The position numbers and the translations under genes were made by a program. Shown here piece after piece: positions 6,501-9,328 of a DNA stretch of 9,328 bases. Origin of the DNA: CAZVJA01 sp964626885 (GTDB lineage Bacteria > Planctomycetota > Planctomycetia > Planctomycetales > Planctomycetaceae). The notes below the pieces were generated by a model that was not told where the DNA came from, did not search any database, and was given only the letters and a program-made list of their open reading frames with translations. The first letter of the stretch is position 1, and every line of letters begins with the position of its first letter. The stretch covers positions 1-9,328 of the forward strand of contig CAZVJA010000208.1 in NCBI GenBank assembly GCA_964626885.1. The letters run 5' to 3'.

Positions 6501-7741
6501 ATCTTTACGGTGGGGGGTATCACTCCGCTTTCGCCCAGGACATATGGCAGTTCCAGTGCCGAATCGCCGCCACTCTCGACAGCACTGCGACTCGACCGCC
6601 GATAGCCCTTCAAAACCGTTATCACTGCAGCCATGTCAGGATACCGGTCCTCGACCTGCTTCGAGAGCATTCTCTGGCAGATCGCATCCAGTTCGGGATC
6701 GACATCCGGTCGCAGGCTGGACGGAAGCGGTGCGTCATCCTTCAGCACATGAACCATGATTTCCGCGGCCGACCCTTGAAAGGGAAGACGTCCGGCGAGG
6801 AGTTCAAACAGAATGACGCCAAGGCTGTAAATGTCGGTGGCCGCGCCCACCGCCGAGGGATCGCCTGTAATCTGCTCGGGCGACATGTAGGCGGGAGTCC
6901 CCATCACCGTGCCGGGCTTCGTCACGCGTGCATCGCGCACCTCATTGAGCTGCAGGGCCAGGCCAAAGTCCATGATCACCGGCTCATTTCGCCGATTGAT
7001 CATGATATTGGCCGGCTTCAGGTCCCGGTGCACGATCCCATGAGAGTGTGCCTCCTCTAACGCAGCGGCAATCTTACTGACCAATGCGACCGTATCTTGC
7101 GGTGAGAGGAGTTGCCACCCGGTCAATCGTGAGGCAAGAGACGCTCCTTCCACGTAGGCCATCGTGATGTATGGAATGCCGTCCGTTTCCCCGACATCAA
7201 ACACTTGGCAGATGTTCGGATGATGCAAGTGCGCGGCAGCCCGGGCTTCTCGCAGGAACCGCTCGCGTCTTCCAGGTTGATCCAGGGCAGCGGTGTGTGG
7301 AATCTTCAAGGCCACGGACCGACTGAGCAGCATGTCCCGAGCGAGATAGACCGTTCCCATGCCGCCTTCTCCAAGGCGACGGACAATTTGATATCGCCCG
7401 ATGACTTCCGGTACGCTGCGGACGGGTTCCGTCGGTGTCACGACCGAGGGCGTGTGCCCTGCGATCCGGCTGGTATCGATACTGTATGCATCCGGCGGGA
7501 TGGAAGCGGACGCCTCGGAAGCGGCTGAGGAAGTATCCTTCTCCCGCTGCCAGCCGACCAAGTGATCGATGTCGTCAATATCGGCAAAGAAAGAACTCAG
7601 TTCTTCCGCCAGACCCGGATAATTATTCAAAAAGGCGAGGCGGTCGACCTGCTCGCCACGATCGACCTTTTCCAGATAGTCGGCAATTGCGGAGTCGACT
7701 AACGAGATTCCATTCTGGGCTTGTTCTGGCTGCTCGCTCAT
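3563..7741 (-). CDS. Membrane Ser/Thr protein kinase with 14 WD40-type blades and LRRs
   Basis: The predicted protein has 1392 residues. Residues 17-63 (IADYLEKVDRGE...) are the helical segment common to planctomycete kinases. The Hanks-type kinase domain spans about 115-370: glycine loop GEGGMG 124-129, Lys146, HRDLKPAN 238-245 with catalytic Asp240, DFG 258-260 and SPE 287-289. All key residues are present, so it should be an active RD kinase. A basic stretch and a membrane helix follow at about 428-456. A short beta-rich segment (about 463-535) leads into 14 WD40-like blades whose d-strands end near residues 585, 629, 671, 711, 753, 795, 837, 893, 935, 986, 1041, 1082, 1127 and 1168. Leucine-rich repeats with a 24-residue period (TRITDQGL type) occupy about 1215-1385. 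The kinase is expected inside the cell and the repeats outside. It starts 27 bp after the sigma factor stop, which suggests one operon. It has a weak GGA ribosome site. Homopolymer runs of 8-9 bases lie in the WD40 part. Confidence 0.95.
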   Translation of the reverse strand: MSEQPEQAQNGISLVDSAIADYLEKVDRGEQVDRLAFLNNYPGLAEELSSFFADIDDIDHLVGWQREKDTSSAASEASASIPPDAYSIDTSRIAGHTPSVVTPTEPVRSVPEVIGRYQIVRRLGEGGMGTVYLARDMLLSRSVALKIPHTAALDQPGRRERFLREARAAAHLHHPNICQVFDVGETDGIPYITMAYVEGASLASRLTGWQLLSPQDTVALVSKIAAALEEAHSHGIVHRDLKPANIMINRRNEPVIMDFGLALQLNEVRDARVTKPGTVMGTPAYMSPEQITGDPSAVGAATDIYSLGVILFELLAGRLPFQGSAAEIMVHVLKDDAPLPSSLRPDVDPELDAICQRMLSKQVEDRYPDMAAVITVLKGYRRSSRSAVESGGDSALELPYVLGESGVIPPTVKIDKNARAKGTLAKPRKKKWGLAAASLTSVVLLVAAIAAVTASLARDRNLVRFEVDETVPSDLEVRIDGKHLELSDLNNGIHLEPGSEHNWAIWRGDEAMLWNEDFPVAKEENPAIKVTLRHDPAQEVKPKPPQPATPELVRKLPLADGVSALAMSPDGSILAAAGESIILWDYAKEVEIRRITSADNAPISALTLAFDPSGSRLAVGGESRVRIFDPARGAEDRALDYKGTAVNSLVYSRDGRWLAASSRGGNITIWNVSGQYEPREFTDSRDAESLAFSPDHLILVSAHRDGTVVLRDVNSLQVRKSFATQGRVSHAISFSPDGKFIATGDSLGGVRFWDPETGRELKSLQGHTSDVRALAFTPNGRFLASGSFDRTVRLWDVAAAAELHVIRQEMMIHAVLFDGKAHTLIAGGEGKEVRFWRLPVPMTLPSEAGLLATLEDHRGYVESVDFSPDGRLLVSAGANKPGEKEIDSHVRLWDVATQKLIRRFDSKVRRIKKVRFSSDGRQVAAMSERGEFQFWDATSGARTQDFDGVGFGAIGAGRIRDFDFIPGREQVVVAGTEGHMIVRLSDLKIISSWRDGDFDVHSVAGYTDGRTTWTLSGSAPRVQNAADLIGPRSNFGKVTLWETSLLKASPPLKAPGLQVSLLEVTPDGRYALGGAGGSFALWDLDVRENRLLQNWAAYAPEVGAISQDGNRVLLATQGKRSALVLLDVASGDLVQEFHHPDGRPAAAAAFSPDGQLSASGGEGKVILWRLPPYVDPERRAAEWVLKAGGHITERNTVLRKGMLSDVRDLPEGKVECLTIDLHDNQNLTDDDLKKLAGLRSLGRLDLNGTRITDQGLANLHGLPRLSYLNLDKTQVSDAGITQLAALSILEHLSLQNTRLTGTAFPDLIRCRNLKILVLSGTQVTDEHIPYLYGFPELEDLYLGRTRITDGCVKHLSQMKHLKLFDYQGSKMTEAGVRELKQARPDLLFLPDK

Positions 7742-7768
7742 CGTGATATCCGGGAATAATCGAGGAGA

Positions 7769-8395
7769 CTATTCTGGGTCTTGAATTTGTCTACGCAGGT
7801 TTGCCAAACCTCGCTTGATCAGGGCGGCCGTTGCTTCTCTCGACCTCCCAATTTTCGCCATGATCTCCGCCAGGGTCTTTCCTTCCAGATGCCGCATTCG
7901 AACGACTTCCTGTTGATCTGGCGGCAAGTGTTCTATTGCCAACATCAATCGTCGTCGCTCGTCACTCGCCATCGCTGCATGACTGGGGCTCTCAATATGT
8001 TCATCTGCAAAATTGGAAATGCCCGCCCCCATATGTGCGTTCGGTTGCTCGCGATCCACGCTGCGCTTTCCCGATCGTACGTGGAGGCGGACCGCATCGA
8101 GAATGTTTCGTTTCTGAATCTGCTCCAGCCACGCAACTAGTTCCGCCTCACAGTCTCCCTGGAAATCAGCGAAGTTGTTGAATGCGGATAACAACGTCTG
8201 CTGCACGATGTCGGAGGCATCGAATCTTACCTGAAGCTTTTGTTGTAACTCCCGCTCCGCAGACGCCCGTAGCCGCCCTCGAAATGCCTCAAACAGTCTA
8301 CCGAGATGCTCCTTGTCGCCGCCGCGGGCCATCAGGATCGTGGCACTCAGGTTATCTGATGGCAGCTGTGGCTGATTTCGACCGCTATTATTCAA
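7769..8395 (-). CDS. ECF-type RNA polymerase sigma factor, planctomycete kinase-linked group
   Basis: The predicted protein has 208 residues, a normal length for this group. Region 2 covers about 28-105, with the signature RFDASDIVQQTLLSAF (57-72) that contacts core polymerase and the -10 element. Region 4 covers about 145-202 (LPPDQQEVVRMRHLEGKTLAEI, then GRSREATAALIKRGLANLRR), a helix-turn-helix for the -35 element. This is the pattern of the Pfam Sigma70_ECF family, described largely from planctomycetes, where such sigma factors are commonly encoded next to Ser/Thr kinases. No anti-sigma factor is adjacent; the downstream kinase is the likely regulator, by inference. The start is TTG, with GGGAG ten bases upstream; no in-frame ATG lies between that site and the conserved region except Met22, which lacks better support. 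The promoter was not identified. Confidence 0.92.
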   Translation of the reverse strand: MNNSGRNQPQLPSDNLSATILMARGGDKEHLGRLFEAFRGRLRASAERELQQKLQVRFDASDIVQQTLLSAFNNFADFQGDCEAELVAWLEQIQKRNILDAVRLHVRSGKRSVDREQPNAHMGAGISNFADEHIESPSHAAMASDERRRLMLAIEHLPPDQQEVVRMRHLEGKTLAEIMAKIGRSREATAALIKRGLANLRRQIQDPE

Positions 8396-9282
8396 GGCGT
8401 CATATCTCCCATATCAGGGCGATCGATCCCGAGATTTTGGAATGTCATTGCAATTTGATCTGGCCGAGAAACAGAAATCCTCGTACCAAGGCAGTTTACA
8501 TTGCCCGTTTTGACCAATGCCAGCGGTTTCAATAAGAATCTCACACAATCGATTTCGGACCTAACGTCGATGCGATCGTCGATCGTTCACGGCAAGAATC
8601 TGAGCCAATATCGTCCGAATTGACCGAGTCAATCTGATCTGGCCGTCAAATCGTCCGAGACGGAAATATAAGATTTGCCGGGAGAGATCGGGGCCTCCCA
8701 GGTATGCCACCACATTGGGGCATTTTGAGCACTCAGAATTCTGACGACGTATCAACAGTGGTTGCGTGATTCGTTGGGGCTCCCACCCGGCAGGGTCCCC
8801 CCCGTCGATCCCAGCACAGCCGCTCCGCACCCAAGATTGGAGGACGGTATCATCTTCCACTTGCTGGCCCGGCTGCCGTCGATACACGATGCCAGTGGTC
8901 ACGGCTGGAGGCTGGCAGCGCCTTCGCTTGGCGTCGGTGGACCGTGGGGACGTTCGGTCGTGCGTATTACACGCAACAGCGCAGCCGCCACGTTAGAGCC
9001 TCACAGTGCTCCAGGTGAGCATTCGGCTTTGCGGTCGAGCCGTTCGCTGTCACGTCGCCACAGGCGCAACGAAAAGCCCCCGGCAACGTTCGATTGGTCG
9101 ATGCCTTTCACACTTCACCGGGGGACCGAAACGGACTCGAAAGAGTGTTGAAACGGACTCGTGTTACCTGTTTTGTTACCTGATTCGCGCCGCGCTCCGT
9201 GAATTGCTGGATGAAATCGACGTTCCAAAGCGAGACGTACAGCTAAGAAGCACTCAGTCGATATCCAGAAAACAACCCTTGG
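8396..9282. other. Long stretch without a convincing gene, next to a truncated tRNA
   Basis: About 890 bases lie upstream of the sigma factor. Open frames exist at 8561-8902 (minus) and at 8762-9151 and 8766-8996 (plus), but their products are rich in R, P, S and G, have no recognisable motifs, overlap one another and lack good ribosome sites. The proximal 150 bases (8396-8550) should contain the sigma operon promoter; I see no clear -35/-10 pair. A TACCTG/GACTCG direct-repeat cluster lies at 9128-9182. Beyond it an open plus-strand frame (about 9110-9328, reading CYLIRAALRELLDEIDVPKR) runs off the window through the antisense of the tRNA and may be chance. The stretch could be a decayed integration end. 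Confidence 0.4.
9128..9182. repeat. Two pairs of short direct repeats near the truncated tRNA
   Basis: GAAACGGACTCG occurs at 9128-9139 and again at 9150-9161, a 22-bp step or about two helical turns. TGTTACCTG occurs at 9162-9170 and 9174-9182, a 12-bp step. The two pairs abut and end 100 bp from the tRNA fragment. Repeats of this size near a tRNA are reminiscent of integrase arm-type or excisionase sites, but they could be remnants of something else. Confidence 0.55.
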
Positions 9283-9324
9283 GGATTAGAAATCCGTTGC
9301 TCTATCCATCTGAGCTACGGGCGC
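9283..9324 (-). tRNA. tRNA-Arg(UCU), 5' half only
   Basis: Read on the minus strand from 9324, the sequence gives the acceptor strand GCGCCCG, TA, the D arm GCTC-AGATGGATA-GAGC, then A, the anticodon stem strand ACGGA, and the loop TTTCTAA with anticodon TCT. The returning stem strand matches for three bases (TCC, ending at 9283). It then reads CC where GT is needed, and no T arm or complementary CGGGCGC acceptor strand follows within the next 150 bases. This is a truncated, non-functional gene copy, probably an attachment-site remnant. The 5' flank is cut by the window edge four bases further on. Confidence 0.75.
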
Positions 9325-9328
9325 AAAT

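Noticed and set aside
4200..6600. Many open frames antisense to the kinase gene
   Set aside because: They are shadows of a long GC-rich coding sequence whose minus-strand product has clear kinase, WD40 and LRR motifs.
8561..9151. Overlapping open frames on both strands as small genes
   Set aside because: Compositional bias, no motifs, mutual overlap and poor starts. They are more likely chance frames in GC-rich intergenic or decayed DNA.
9150..9290. Group I intron interrupting the tRNA-Arg anticodon arm
   Set aside because: I found no group I core elements and no 3' exon in the visible sequence. The break is also three bases beyond the loop, where such introns are not usual.

Overview
The window looks like a chromosomal segment of a planctomycete (phylum Planctomycetota). 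The main evidence is a gene pair: an ECF sigma factor of the type first catalogued in Rhodopirellula, followed at once by a very large Ser/Thr kinase. The kinase carries the typical planctomycete N-terminal segment, one membrane helix, many WD40-type blades and C-terminal leucine-rich repeats. Base composition is moderately GC-rich throughout. I cannot name a genus.

Layout from left to right. Positions 5-501 are a CRISPR array with eight identical 36-bp repeats and seven unique spacers of 29-30 bp. It probably continues past the left edge. No cas gene is in view. Read on the minus strand, the repeat ends resemble type II-C (Cas9) repeats. After a 186-bp non-coding stretch there is a plus-strand gene for a small zinc-ribbon protein (688-1263). 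Facing it is a minus-strand group: a DUF1353-like protein (1305-1826) and two diverged paralogous beta-rich proteins (1980-2534 and 2697-3311). These are of kinds often met in phage or prophage structural regions, so 688-3311 may be a virus-derived or virion-like module beside the CRISPR array. Next come the giant kinase (3563-7741) and, upstream of it, its sigma factor (7769-8395), also on the minus strand and probably one operon. Positions 8396-9282 hold no convincing gene. The right edge carries the 5' half of a tRNA-Arg(UCU) gene on the minus strand. It stops matching tRNA structure just after the anticodon loop, which suggests an integration scar.

How the parts may work together: the sigma/kinase pair is a signalling unit in which an outward-facing WD40/LRR sensor would control a cytoplasmic kinase linked to transcription. 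The CRISPR array belongs to an adaptive immune locus whose effector genes should lie to the left. The truncated tRNA, the direct repeats beside it and the phage-like genes suggest that the region was assembled partly by integration. The most novel-looking items are the CRISPR locus with possible repeat-embedded promoters, the paired beta-sandwich proteins, the possible two-propeller kinase with long homopolymer tracts, and the half tRNA.
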